Positions 1 through 8,681 of a DNA stretch of 64,000 nt are shown here, piece after piece (position 1 is the first letter of the stretch; every line of letters begins with the position of its first letter). This DNA comes from Chloracidobacterium sp. Its GTDB lineage: Bacteria > Acidobacteriota > Blastocatellia > Pyrinomonadales > Pyrinomonadaceae. Both the position numbers and the translations under genes were made by a program. The stretch spans positions 310,001 to 374,000 of the forward strand of contig JADKKB010000007.1 of the NCBI GenBank assembly GCA_016720705.1, in the 5' to 3' direction. A model generated the notes under the pieces. That model was given only the letters and a program-made list of their open reading frames with translations. It made no database searches and was not told the origin of the DNA.

Positions 1-513
1 ACCTTCGACGATAACGCGATGTTCCGTCACAAAGATTTTATCGAATTACGCGATCTTGCCGAGGAAGAGCCGCTTGAGATCGAGGCGTCCAAGCACGACC
101 TCAACTACATCAAGCTCGACGGCAACATTGGCTGTATGGTCAATGGTGCCGGCCTCGCGATGGCGACGATGGACATCATCAAGCTCGCGGGCGGTGAGCC
201 TGCGAACTTCCTCGACGTCGGTGGTGGTGCTAGCCAAGAGCGTGTCGAACAGGCGTTCAAGATCCTGCTCGCCGATAAAAATGTTAAGGCAGTGCTGATC
301 AACATCTTCGGCGGCATCGTCCGTTGTGATATGGTCGCCAACGGCGTGGTCGCGGCTTACAAAAATCTCGGCCTAACCATCCCGATCGTCGCCCGTCTCG
401 AAGGCACAAACGTCGAAGAAGGCCGCCGCGTCCTAGAGCAATCCGGCATCGGTATCCTAACCGCCCAAGGCATGCAAGACGCCGCCGAAAAAGTAGTAGC
501 CGCCGCGGGCTAA
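1..513 (+). CDS. sucC: Succinyl-CoA synthetase (ADP-forming) beta subunit, C-terminal part
   Basis: The reading frame is open from the first base, so the gene starts before the window and only about 170 C-terminal residues are visible. The segment NGAGLAMATMD, then GGGASQERV, then NIFGGIVRCD is the ligase-CoA domain of SucC, which with SucD couples succinyl-CoA cleavage to ATP synthesis in the TCA cycle. The C-terminus (ARLEGTNVEEG to AAEKVVAAAG) is the family's normal end, so the 3' end is intact. An intrinsic terminator follows within 30 bases. sucD, usually downstream of sucC, is not there; it may lie elsewhere or upstream. Confidence 0.95.
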   Translation, partial: TFDDNAMFRHKDFIELRDLAEEEPLEIEASKHDLNYIKLDGNIGCMVNGAGLAMATMDIIKLAGGEPANFLDVGGGASQERVEQAFKILLADKNVKAVLINIFGGIVRCDMVANGVVAAYKNLGLTIPIVARLEGTNVEEGRRVLEQSGIGILTAQGMQDAAEKVVAAAG

Positions 514-540
514 ACCGGCGCAGCCACAAACAGTCGCGTA

Positions 541-580
541 AAAGCACGATTCGGACGCGATCCGGTTCGTGCTTTTTTTA
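541..580 (+). terminator. Intrinsic terminator after sucC
   Basis: Arms 541-555 and 561-575 pair apart from two central positions, closing a 5-base loop. The 3' arm runs straight into a run of seven T. It lies 28 bases after the sucC stop and before the DUF4139 gene, so the two genes are probably transcribed separately. Confidence 0.85.
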
Positions 581-702
581 ATTCGCGACAATGTCCGGTC
601 TCAATGGTCGGTTAATTGGCGCCAAAGCAACCAATTTACACCTTCGAACCATCCTTTAGCGTGAAACGGCAAAGACTTTGTAAAGCAAGGACACCTAAAA
701 TA

Positions 703-2982
703 ATGAGAAAACAGATTATTTCCCTTTTGATACTCGTGTGCTCCATCTCAGCTCAGGCCCAGGTTAGGGGAGTTCGTCGGACACCGCCGCTGGCCGGACC
801 GGCGTTGACCAGCAATGGCAAGCCCGCCAATTCCCTGCCGATCCGTCGGGTGATCTTGTATTCGAACGGCGTCGCTTATGTCGAGCGCCGCGGATTTGTC
901 ACGGGCAATGCCGAGGTCGATCTGCCGTTCAAGCAATCGCAGGTGGACGATGTACTCAAATCGATGGTCGTGCTCGATCTCGGCCAGGGCAAGATCGGAG
1001 CGGTGAGCTATAATTCGTCGGCACCGATCTCGTCGAGGATGGCGGAGATCCCGTTTTCGGTTAATCCTGTCTCGGGTGACGGCGGCGGCATATCGTCGGT
1101 GCTCTCGCAGTTACAGGGTGCCAAAGTGATCGTATCGTCAACGAAAGGCACGGCGACCGGTTCGATCCTGACGATCGAACGCAAACAGATCAAGACCGAA
1201 AAAGAAGTACAGATCACCAGCGTTCTCGTGATCGCGTCGGACAGCGGCGAGATATCGAGCTTTGACCTCGCAGACGTCCGCAGCGTCAAACTGCTCGACG
1301 AAGGCACCCGAAAGGACATAAACGAGTTTGCCAACGCCACTGCATCGACCCGTCGGCTTGACGCCAAGACCATCACTGTCACCAGCACCGGCACCGGACA
1401 ACGCGAAATGGTCGTAAGCTATACCATCGCCGCCCCGATCTGGAAGACAACCTACCGCGTCGTGCTCGACGCCGACGGCAAGCCTTTCTTTCAAGGTTGG
1501 GCGATCGTCGATAACGTCAGCGACGAGGACTGGAGTGGAGTACAGATGTCGCTCGTATCAGGTTCGCCGATCTCCTTTATTCAGAATCTACAAAAGCCCT
1601 TCTATCGATATCGCCCGGTCGTTCCGATCCCGTCGGATCTACAGCTTGAGCCACAGATATATGAACCCCAGAGCGGAATTGGAACCGGTTCGGGTTCTGG
1701 AAGTGGTACGGGTGGTACTTCGATCGGGACTAATGTGACAAACGCACAGATCGGGAACCTTCCGAAAAGTGGGCAATTTACAAGTTCATTAAAGGTTGTG
1801 CCCGGCGTGCGACCGGAGGCCTTGGCGGGCGGTTTCACGGTGGACGGAGCGTCAGGAACCGAGAATACGTTTGTTATAGACGGACAGGAAGTGACAAATT
1901 TTCGAAGCGCGGGGTTAAATTCGAATAACAGCATGGTTCTCAGCACTACGAAAGTAAGCGATGCCCTTACAGGCCCGAATTCAGGCGTTTCGGCCGTTGC
2001 CAGCGGTGAAGAGGTCGGTGACCTGTTTGAATATCGTATCGAGCAACCAGTCACGGTCGAAAAGAATCGCTCCGCTCTTATTCCGATCGTTCAGACCAAA
2101 ATGGACGGCGAGCGGGTTTCGATCTATAACGAATCCGCCCGTCGGGATCGTCCGTTCAGCGGTGTTTTGCTCAAGAATATGACAAATCTAACGCTGGAAA
2201 GCGGTAGCCTCACGGTCATCGACGGTAACGCTTATGCGGGCGAAGCCCTTATGGAACGCCTAAAGCCAAAAGAGCAACGGTTGATATCTTTTGCCCTCGA
2301 TCTCGGCACGCACGTCCGTGTCCGCCAAACCGGCGATCGCGAACCGGCCAAGTTGGTCAAGGCCGTCAACGGTGTCCTCCAAGTCCATTACTTCAGGGCG
2401 GAGCAGAAAACGTACGACATATCCAACCAGACCGACCGGCCCAAAGTGCTCTATATCGAATATCTAAAACGCGACGATTGGGAACTGTCCGAAGATACGC
2501 CAAAACCGGATTACGTAACCCAAAAATACTACCGTTTTCGTGTCGAGCTCGCCCCGCTTGAGGAAAAGCAGCTCAAGCTATCGGTTCGTCAGCCACTGAT
2601 GGACACCTATCAGCTCTCATCGCTTTCAAAGACCGATCTCTCGCTCTTTGTCACCCGACGCTACATCGATGAAGCGACACGGGCACGACTTGAAAAGCTG
2701 ATCGATCTGCGGACGAAACTCGCCGAGATCGACAACAAGCTCGAGAGTTTTGACGATGAGGTCGAAAAGATCGAAGCTGACCAAAAACGCCTCCGCGAGA
2801 ACATCGAGGCACTCTCAAAAACCGCCGAGGCAAAGGCTTTGATAGCAAGGTACATCGCTAAGGCTGGCGAACAGGAGACCCGGCTTGAGGAGATGGAAAA
2901 GGAAAGACGCGATCTTGCGGGGCAAAAAGAACAGCTTACACGGGAACTCGCCACTGAGATACGTGCATTCGAGATCAAATAG
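703..2982 (+). CDS. Secreted DUF4139 protein with a TonB-plug-like insert
   Basis: I place the start at the ATG at 703 because it gives a clean signal peptide (MRKQIISLLILVCSISAQAQ). The frame is open upstream to a TTG at 616, but that would put 29 polar residues before it. The product is about 759 residues. The N-terminal half and the block after residue 450 (ASGEEVGDLFEYRIEQP) match DUF4139, the beta-rich domain of MuiA-like proteins of unknown function. Residues about 685-755 form a charged coiled coil. Between the two DUF4139 parts (bases about 1670-1960) sits a Gly/Ser linker followed by a segment like the plug of TonB-dependent receptors (VPGVRPEALAGGFTVDGASG, then ENTFVIDGQEVTNF). REP repeats begin at the base after the stop codon. 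Confidence 0.8.
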   Translation: MRKQIISLLILVCSISAQAQVRGVRRTPPLAGPALTSNGKPANSLPIRRVILYSNGVAYVERRGFVTGNAEVDLPFKQSQVDDVLKSMVVLDLGQGKIGAVSYNSSAPISSRMAEIPFSVNPVSGDGGGISSVLSQLQGAKVIVSSTKGTATGSILTIERKQIKTEKEVQITSVLVIASDSGEISSFDLADVRSVKLLDEGTRKDINEFANATASTRRLDAKTITVTSTGTGQREMVVSYTIAAPIWKTTYRVVLDADGKPFFQGWAIVDNVSDEDWSGVQMSLVSGSPISFIQNLQKPFYRYRPVVPIPSDLQLEPQIYEPQSGIGTGSGSGSGTGGTSIGTNVTNAQIGNLPKSGQFTSSLKVVPGVRPEALAGGFTVDGASGTENTFVIDGQEVTNFRSAGLNSNNSMVLSTTKVSDALTGPNSGVSAVASGEEVGDLFEYRIEQPVTVEKNRSALIPIVQTKMDGERVSIYNESARRDRPFSGVLLKNMTNLTLESGSLTVIDGNAYAGEALMERLKPKEQRLISFALDLGTHVRVRQTGDREPAKLVKAVNGVLQVHYFRAEQKTYDISNQTDRPKVLYIEYLKRDDWELSEDTPKPDYVTQKYYRFRVELAPLEEKQLKLSVRQPLMDTYQLSSLSKTDLSLFVTRRYIDEATRARLEKLIDLRTKLAEIDNKLESFDDEVEKIEADQKRLRENIEALSKTAEAKALIARYIAKAGEQETRLEEMEKERRDLAGQKEQLTRELATEIRAFEIK

Positions 2983-3339
2983 AATGTCCGTCAAACGTTA
3001 GTTTGACGAGCCAACTTAGCACGGGGGTCGTGTTGAGTACCAAGGTCGACGCTTTACAGATTACTCGCTGCGAGCGACAAACTGAAGTTTGTCGGACTTT
3101 CAATGTCCGTCAAACTTTAGTTTGACGAGCCAACTTAGCGGGGAGCGAGCATTGAATCCCAATGTCAACGCTTTACCGAAATCTGGCTGCGGCCGACAAA
3201 CTGAAGTTTGTCGGACTTTCAATGTCCGTCAAACTTTAGTTTGACGAGCCAACTTAGCGGGGAGCGAGCATTGAATCCCAATGTCAACGCTTTACCGAAA
3301 TCTGGCTGCGGCCGACAAACTGAAGTTTGTCGGACATTT
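2983..3339 (+). repeat. REP/BIME array, left: three tandem 119-bp units
   Basis: Three units start at 2983, 3102 and 3221, an exact 119-base period. Each opens with a palindromic element (core GTCAAACTTTAGTTTGAC) and closes with a second one (core GACAAACTGAAGTTTGTC). Units 2 and 3 are identical through almost their whole length; unit 1 has a different centre but the same ends. The array starts at the DUF4139 stop codon and ends about 7 bases before the RAYT stop codon. Paired inverted REPs beside a RAYT gene are the classical BIME arrangement. Confidence 0.9.
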
Positions 3340-3345
3340 TGACGT

Positions 3346-4080
3346 TTAACTGAAATCGAATCCGGGGTCGTCTTGTAATCGCTTCGCGAGATAATTTCCC
3401 GGCCATTCCGTCCAGTGGCCGACTAGTTTTGCTTTTACAGGATTATTTAGCGTGTATCTAATCGCCTTTTGCAATCCTGCACCGTGGCGAATGACGTGAT
3501 CGAAGTTCTCCGCTTCCCAAAACGAACCGACTCGATCTAACAACGTATTGCATTGCCGAGCGGTATTTCCCTTAATGGACTGCATAATTTCGGCGAGCGT
3601 GTCCTGTTTGGACTCAAAACGTATTCCTTTTGAAGTTCTTATTTCGGTCATTTCGCGTTCGTTAAGATTAGGCTGTAAAACGACGTGAACGTGATTCGAC
3701 ATTATGCTGAAGGCGTCTAACTGATATTTCGGGCCATCGCCGTCAAGGAGTTTGTCGCTGACGATCTTCCGAATGTTCGGGCTCGACAGCCACCTCGGAC
3801 CTGAGGCGGCCATGTCCATAATTGCGTCAAATCGCGAGAACCATTTCCGGTGAAAATCGATCACGTTTACCGATTCTATACTGGTCCTATCTCCGGTCAG
3901 ATCGCTTTCGACGGCCTTTTCGATAGCTCGTTCGTGGATCATCCGCTCGTTCTTGTATTTTCTCACCAGTTCTTGCGGAATCGACCCAGCTAACCGGAAT
4001 GTTACAAACAGTGTCGCTCCGGGTGGATGGATGTGGGGTCGTTTCCGTCGGTAAACTTGCTTGTAACCGAAATGATTCAT
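3346..4080 (-). CDS. REP-associated tyrosine transposase (RAYT, Y1_Tnp family)
   Basis: The product is 244 residues, starting at the ATG at 4080. The open frame continues upstream but would run through a REP unit, so the shorter start is chosen. The HUH metal site is visible as NHVHVV (His130, His132), and the C-terminal family signature is present: GSFWEAENFDHVIR, then IRYTLNNPVKAKLVG. RAYTs are single-copy relatives of IS200/IS605 transposases that act on REP palindromes. The gene is tightly bracketed by such palindromes on both sides. In the helix that usually carries the catalytic residue (SIKxYTA in many relatives) the aromatic residue is Asn172, so activity is uncertain. Confidence 0.88.
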   Translation of the reverse strand: MNHFGYKQVYRRKRPHIHPPGATLFVTFRLAGSIPQELVRKYKNERMIHERAIEKAVESDLTGDRTSIESVNVIDFHRKWFSRFDAIMDMAASGPRWLSSPNIRKIVSDKLLDGDGPKYQLDAFSIMSNHVHVVLQPNLNEREMTEIRTSKGIRFESKQDTLAEIMQSIKGNTARQCNTLLDRVGSFWEAENFDHVIRHGAGLQKAIRYTLNNPVKAKLVGHWTEWPGNYLAKRLQDDPGFDFS

Positions 4081-4081
4081 T

Positions 4082-4557
4082 GGTGTCCAACAAACTTTTG
4101 TTTGTTGAGTCGGCCTGGTCAAGGGACGGCGTTGAGCACCGTCGCACAAGTACCACTTTGTCACGCTGAATTTCGTCAAACTGAAGTTTGTCGGACTTTC
4201 ATTGTCCGTCAAACTTTAGTTTGACGAGCCAACTTAGCTCGTAGGTCGCGTTGAGTACCGATTTCTATCCGACCCGGCAATGACACTTCGAACGACAAAC
4301 TGAAGTTTGTCGGACTTTCATTGTCCGTCAAACTTTAGTTTGACGAGCCAACTTAGCTCGTAGGTCGCGTTGAGTACCGATTTCTATCCGACCCGGCAAT
4401 GACACTTCGAACGACAAACTGAAGTTTGTCGGACTTTCATTGTCCGTCAAACTTTAGTTTGACGAGCCAACTTAGCTCGTAGGTCGCGTTGAGTACCGAT
4501 TTCTATCCGACCCGGCAATGACACTTTGAACGACAAACTGAAGTTTGTCGGACATTG
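4082..4557 (+). repeat. REP/BIME array, right: four tandem 119-bp units
   Basis: Units start at 4082, 4201, 4320 and 4439, again with an exact 119-base period. The last three are almost identical. The first, next to the RAYT start codon, is diverged (core AACAAACTTTTGTTTGTT at its left end) but keeps the right-end palindrome and a central GTTGAG(T/C)ACC block shared with the others. The array ends at the stop codon of the next gene, so repeats fill the whole space between the two convergent host genes apart from the RAYT itself. Confidence 0.9.
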
Positions 4558-5856
4558 TTAAACTTTTATAAAGATTTTCTTGCGGTACAAGAGCCACATC
4601 AGGAAAAGCCATAGAAGAATAAAGCAGATCGCGTAGAGCAGCGACGCGTCGACGGGTTGGGCAATCGCCAGGAACACGTTATCAAAGATCCATTTTTGGA
4701 TCACGACGGGTTGCCCCTCTGCACCTATTACGCGATAGGCACCGATCATTCGGGCAAATATACCCGAAAAGACAAAGAGCGGCAGAGCGTTTACGCCGAA
4801 TATGACGAACGGCTTGGCCCACTTTTTGTAGCCTTTGATGTCGATCAGCCAGTAGCACGCCCCGAGCGTGAGCAAGGCAAGGCCCGATGTGACCAGAACG
4901 TACGAACTTGTCCATAGAGCCTTGTTGAACGGAAAATAGCTATTCCATATGTATCCGGCGGCAAATAATACGACGCCGAAGAAAAACATTCCCGTTGACT
5001 TCTGTAGCGTGTCGCGTTTGGAGATCAGCCAAGTTCCGGTCAATACGCCCGAAATGGTAGTTGCGATCGCGGGAAGCGTCGAGAGAATGCCTTCCGGATC
5101 GAAGACCTTAGCGGATCGCCAGATATGATCTTCGGTCAATATAGTTCGGTCTAGCCAGGCGGCCAGATTACAGGCTTTGTCGCCGATCGAGGTGACTTCA
5201 CAACCGGGAACCGGGATCAGGGTCATCATCGCCCAATATCCGAGCAATATCGCGATGGCGATACCAAGTTGTTGCTTCCAGTTTGTATGAAGAAAAATGA
5301 TCGAGACGACCAAATAGCACACCGCTATTCGCTGCAGCACACCCGAAATCCGCATCGTGCCAAAATTGTATGGTACGACATTGTACCCGCCCAGATTGAG
5401 CCCGATAATGCCCGCGATGCTCAAACCTAGCAAAATGCCGGCGATCTTGAAATTGCGGAGTAGCAAGAACAAAAGGCCGCCCGCCATCGCCATCCAGATC
5501 AGCATCTTGAGGCTGTCCGGTGCGTCCGTTGCCGCAAACTGAAAAAATGGAATTACGGACATCGAAAGCCCGAGTCCGAATATCATTGCCGATCGCGAGA
5601 CGATTTTGGAATAGACTCTTCGCGTGACGCCCTCGGCGATCCTTTTACCGAGAGCGATCGAGATCGCAATGCCGACGATGAATAAAAAGAAAGGAAAGAT
5701 CCAATCCGTCGGCGTCAATCCGTGCCACGGGGCGTGCTCGAGCGGGTCGTAGATATGCGACCAGGTACCCGGGTTATTTACGAGCACCATCGCCGCGATC
5801 GTCATTCCGCGGAAAACATCCAGTGATATCAGTCGGTTTGATGGTGCTTCGGTCAT
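4558..5856 (-). CDS. HGSNAT-like membrane acyltransferase (DUF5009 / COG4299 family)
   Basis: The product is 432 residues and very hydrophobic, with roughly ten to twelve membrane spans. The N-terminus carries the family signature: RLISLDVFRGMTIAAM, then HGLTPTDWIFPFFLFIVG. Relatives include human heparan-alpha-glucosaminide N-acetyltransferase and bacterial NagX-like proteins, which are thought to move acyl groups onto sugars across the membrane. The substrate here is unknown. The stop codon abuts the right REP array. Upstream lies a degenerate inverted repeat and then the DinB-like gene on the same strand. Confidence 0.82.
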   Translation of the reverse strand: MTEAPSNRLISLDVFRGMTIAAMVLVNNPGTWSHIYDPLEHAPWHGLTPTDWIFPFFLFIVGIAISIALGKRIAEGVTRRVYSKIVSRSAMIFGLGLSMSVIPFFQFAATDAPDSLKMLIWMAMAGGLLFLLLRNFKIAGILLGLSIAGIIGLNLGGYNVVPYNFGTMRISGVLQRIAVCYLVVSIIFLHTNWKQQLGIAIAILLGYWAMMTLIPVPGCEVTSIGDKACNLAAWLDRTILTEDHIWRSAKVFDPEGILSTLPAIATTISGVLTGTWLISKRDTLQKSTGMFFFGVVLFAAGYIWNSYFPFNKALWTSSYVLVTSGLALLTLGACYWLIDIKGYKKWAKPFVIFGVNALPLFVFSGIFARMIGAYRVIGAEGQPVVIQKWIFDNVFLAIAQPVDASLLYAICFILLWLFLMWLLYRKKIFIKV

Positions 5857-5876
5857 AAGCTATACCTTTGCATCAA

Positions 5877-5957
5877 CCGCAGATACACGCCAATGGTCGC
5901 AGATCAGGACTTCTATTTACCTAGTTCATATCTGCTTTTTTCGCGTTCATCTGCGGT
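5877..5957. repeat. Degenerate inverted repeat with CCGCAGAT ends
   Basis: CCGCAGAT at 5877-5884 is mirrored by ATCTGCGG at 5949-5956, with further internal fragments (GCAGAT near 5905, ATCTGC near 5930). A second intergenic stretch at 16011-16066 carries the same words, so this looks like a dispersed non-coding repeat. Confidence 0.55.
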
Positions 5958-5965
5958 GAAGATTC

Positions 5966-6493
5966 CTACCAGCCATTTCGCTCACGCAAATGCGTAATGT
6001 GTGCCGTGTGATGCTCGGAGTGCCAGGCGTAAAGAGCCAACGCACCTTCGAGCGGCCAGTTCCCTGTTTCGGGATGAATAAAGCTCTTCTGGAAATCATT
6101 GTCGGACATCGATCGGAGAAGTCTTTCCCAGCGCACGTGGATCGCACTAAGCATCGCTATCGATACGTCGATCGGAAGTTTACTATCAGCGAGTTCGGCC
6201 CAACGCTCTTCGAAATATGTTTTGATAGTCGGCGGTGTATCCTCGGTCAGAGCCAATTTGAACCGCGTCAGCGAGTTTGAATGGCTGTCGGCAAGATGAT
6301 GTACGGTTTGACGCACGGTCCAACCCTCCGGGCGATAACGTGTATCGAGTTGATCATCATCCAGTCCGCTAAGCGCTGCGGCAAGCTTTGCCGGGAGTTC
6401 ATTAATGACCTGGATCCTCGATGCTCTCGCTTTCGACGAGACCTCGTAGTTCCGGTCAAAATCACCTATCGGAAACCGCAAGTCATCTGTCAT
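5966..6493 (-). CDS. DinB/YfiT-family putative metal-dependent hydrolase or thiol transferase
   Basis: The start at 6493 is supported by a GGAGG ribosome binding site six bases upstream; an earlier TTG at 6508 would overlap that site. The product is about 175 residues. The sequence follows the YfiT/DinB four-helix fold: GWTVRQTVHHLADSH in helix 2, ALYAWHSEHHTAHI near the C-terminus. These histidines are the usual divalent-metal ligands. YfiT-type proteins in Firmicutes are bacillithiol S-transferases; without bacillithiol genes in view the substrate here is open. It lies 20 bases downstream of dnaB on the same strand and may be cotranscribed with it. Confidence 0.85.
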   Translation of the reverse strand: MTDDLRFPIGDFDRNYEVSSKARASRIQVINELPAKLAAALSGLDDDQLDTRYRPEGWTVRQTVHHLADSHSNSLTRFKLALTEDTPPTIKTYFEERWAELADSKLPIDVSIAMLSAIHVRWERLLRSMSDNDFQKSFIHPETGNWPLEGALALYAWHSEHHTAHITHLRERNGW

Positions 6494-6514
6494 AAGCTGC
6501 CTCCACAAAACGAT

Positions 6515-7876
6515 CTAGCCGCCGTAATAATTCTCGAATCTGGTAAATTCTTTAAGAAATGCAAGCTTAACCGAACCGGTCGGGCCATTACGCTGTTTTG
6601 CGATGATCAATTCGGCAAGTCCCTGGTTTTCGTCTGTCGGTTTGTAGTAATCTTCGCGATAGATAAACGCAACAATATCGGCATCCTGCTCGATACTTCC
6701 TGATTCGCGAAGATCTGACATAAGTGGTCTGGGAGGAGTTCGAGCCTCAGGAGCCCGCGATAACTGGGAAAGTGCGACTACCGGAACGTCAAGTTCCTTG
6801 GCGAGGGCCTTGAGTTCTCGCGAGATCTGCGAAACTTCTTGCTGCCGGGACTCCGAACGCTTACCGCCGGACATAAGTTGGAGATAGTCGACGACGATCA
6901 GGTCAAGTTGTTTCTGCTCAGCAGCCAGACGGCGGCATTTTGCACGCATTTCGAGTACAGAGATTCCGGGAGTGTCGTCGATGAACAGTCGAGCCTCGCT
7001 CAACTCTCCGATCGCTTGCGATAGTCGTTCCCACTCGGTTTGGACAAGGTGGCCTGTTCGAAAACGATGAGCGTTGATCCGCCCTTCGGAGGCGAGCATA
7101 CGCGTTACCAACTGTTCCTTCGACATTTCGAGTGAGAATAAAGCTACGACAGCATTCGATTGCAGTGCAGCGTTCTGCGCCAGTGTCAGACAAAGAGCGG
7201 TCTTTCCCATCGACGGGCGGGCGGCGACGATCACCAGATCGGTTCGTTGCAGTCCGGACGTCATTTCATCGAGTTCAACAAAACCGGTCGACAGCCCCGT
7301 AATGCCGCTGTTTCCTCCTGCCTGATGTTCGCGAACCCGTATCAGGACGCGGTCAGCTATCGGAGCGATCCGCGAAAAACTCTGATTCGTTCTGGCTTCT
7401 GCTAAGGCGAAGATCGCCTGTTCGGCACGATCGAGCACGACATCCGCATCTTCTTCTTCGGCGAGTGCCTCACTCGTGATCGAGTTGCACGTGCGGATGA
7501 GATTTCGAACGACTGCCTTTTCCCGAACCACATTGATGTACTCTTCTACATTTGAGAAATGATGTAGGCCAAATGTGAGATTAGTGATAGTTGCTGTGCC
7601 GCCGATCGATTCGAGCGAACCTTCTTTCTTCAGTTCTTCGCCGATCAGGATCGGATCGATCTGTTTTTGCTTTTCAAAAAGGGCGATCATCGCAGCGAAA
7701 ACCCGGCGATTAAGCGGCGAATAAAAATCCTCCGGCTTGAGGTGCTCGACCGCCTGAGCGATCACCGAATTATCCAGAAGAATAGCGCCGAGAATTATTC
7801 GCTCGCTGTCCTCACTGCTTGGCAACGGTTTCTCTAAAAATTGTTCGCGTCTTACGTCGGGAAATGCACCTGCCAT
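6515..7876 (-). CDS. dnaB: Replicative DNA helicase DnaB
   Basis: The product is 453 residues, the usual length. The N-terminal domain (SSEDSERIILGAILLDN) recruits primase. The RecA-like motor has Walker A ARPSMGKTAL at residues 219-228, Walker B LIVVDYLQLM near 330-338 and the C-terminal REDYY/AKQRNGPTG segment. It unwinds DNA ahead of the replication fork as a hexamer. No intein is present. It follows rpsF-rpsR-rplI on the same strand, a widely conserved order, but a terminator-like hairpin between rplI and dnaB suggests at least partial separate control. Confidence 0.97.
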   Translation of the reverse strand: MAGAFPDVRREQFLEKPLPSSEDSERIILGAILLDNSVIAQAVEHLKPEDFYSPLNRRVFAAMIALFEKQKQIDPILIGEELKKEGSLESIGGTATITNLTFGLHHFSNVEEYINVVREKAVVRNLIRTCNSITSEALAEEEDADVVLDRAEQAIFALAEARTNQSFSRIAPIADRVLIRVREHQAGGNSGITGLSTGFVELDEMTSGLQRTDLVIVAARPSMGKTALCLTLAQNAALQSNAVVALFSLEMSKEQLVTRMLASEGRINAHRFRTGHLVQTEWERLSQAIGELSEARLFIDDTPGISVLEMRAKCRRLAAEQKQLDLIVVDYLQLMSGGKRSESRQQEVSQISRELKALAKELDVPVVALSQLSRAPEARTPPRPLMSDLRESGSIEQDADIVAFIYREDYYKPTDENQGLAELIIAKQRNGPTGSVKLAFLKEFTRFENYYGG

Positions 7877-7943
7877 TACGTGTAACTGCTCCAGATAAAT
7901 GAGTTAAAAAACCGTTTGGATCGTGAGATGGCCACAACGGATG

Positions 7944-7978
7944 AAAAAAGAGACCGCAAATTTAAGTTTGCAGCCTCT
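7944..7978 (-). terminator. Intrinsic terminator after rplI
   Basis: On the minus strand, arms 7978-7967 and 7960-7949 pair fully if G-U wobbles are allowed, followed by six T. It ends the rpsF-rpsR-rplI transcript before dnaB. A second small perfect hairpin (CGGATTC / GAATCCG, 7994-8016) lies between it and rplI. Confidence 0.75.
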
Positions 7979-8046
7979 AATCTTACTCTCATACGGATTC
8001 CCTTTCAAAGAATCCGAAACGATTTATCCAACTCACATTAAATGGC

Positions 8047-8595
8047 TTATGCCGCGTCGGTTTCCGTCGCTTCAACAGCCTCAACTGCAGGTTCAACTGC
8101 CGGTTCGGCGGCCTTAGTTTCTTCCTTGACCGGAGCTTCTCCACCTTCTGCACTAACTGTTACCGGCACCGAAAGAGTTACTTCGCGATGAAGTTTGACG
8201 TTTACCGTGTATTCTCCGGTTTCTTTGATCGCGTCTTTCAGTACGATTCGGCGACGATCGATCTCATATCCCTTGCCCTTTAGAGCCTCAGCGATATCCA
8301 TCGATGTGACCGAGCCAAACAGCGTTCCGTGATCGCCTGCTTTGCGCTCGAACTTGAGTGCAATGCTCGACATTTGCTCGAGCTGAGCTTCAGCCGTTGC
8401 CTTTTCGATCGCAGCCTTTTTCAAAAGTGCCGCACGCTCCTGTTCGATCTGCTTAACGTTGCCTTTGGTGGCGAGCGTAGCCAACGCCTGAGGCAACAGG
8501 TAGTTGCGGGCGTAACCGGCCTTGACCTTTACGATCTCGCCGCGGCCGCCGACATGTTCGATGTCCTCGCGTAATAATATTGTTGTATTTGCCAT
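8047..8595 (-). CDS. rplI: 50S ribosomal protein L9
   Basis: The start at 8595 (MANTTILLREDIEHVG) is chosen because an AGAGGAT ribosome binding site lies about eight bases upstream. The product is 182 residues. The N-terminal RNA-binding domain has the family pattern GRGEIVKVKAGYARNYLLP; the C-terminal domain follows the central helix. The last 35 residues are an Ala/Glu-rich acidic tail, longer than in typical L9 (about 150 residues). It is the third gene of the rpsF-rpsR-rplI unit. Confidence 0.95.
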   Translation of the reverse strand: MANTTILLREDIEHVGGRGEIVKVKAGYARNYLLPQALATLATKGNVKQIEQERAALLKKAAIEKATAEAQLEQMSSIALKFERKAGDHGTLFGSVTSMDIAEALKGKGYEIDRRRIVLKDAIKETGEYTVNVKLHREVTLSVPVTVSAEGGEAPVKEETKAAEPAVEPAVEAVEATETDAA

Positions 8596-8681
8596 GATGT
8601 TCAATCCTCTTGGTAATGGACCGCGTCGTTGAGCTAAATATTAGCTCTATGCCGAAACAATGATCCGATTAATAATTCCTA

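Noticed and set aside
4081..4212. RAYT start further upstream at 4212
   Set aside because: The added 44 codons run through a REP unit; the ATG at 4080 starts right where the repeat ends and fits the family.
2983..4557. Possible CRISPR array in the repeats around 3-4.6 kb
   Set aside because: The repeated units are 119 bases and almost identical throughout, with palindromic ends; there are no distinct short repeats with unique spacers, and no cas genes lie nearby.
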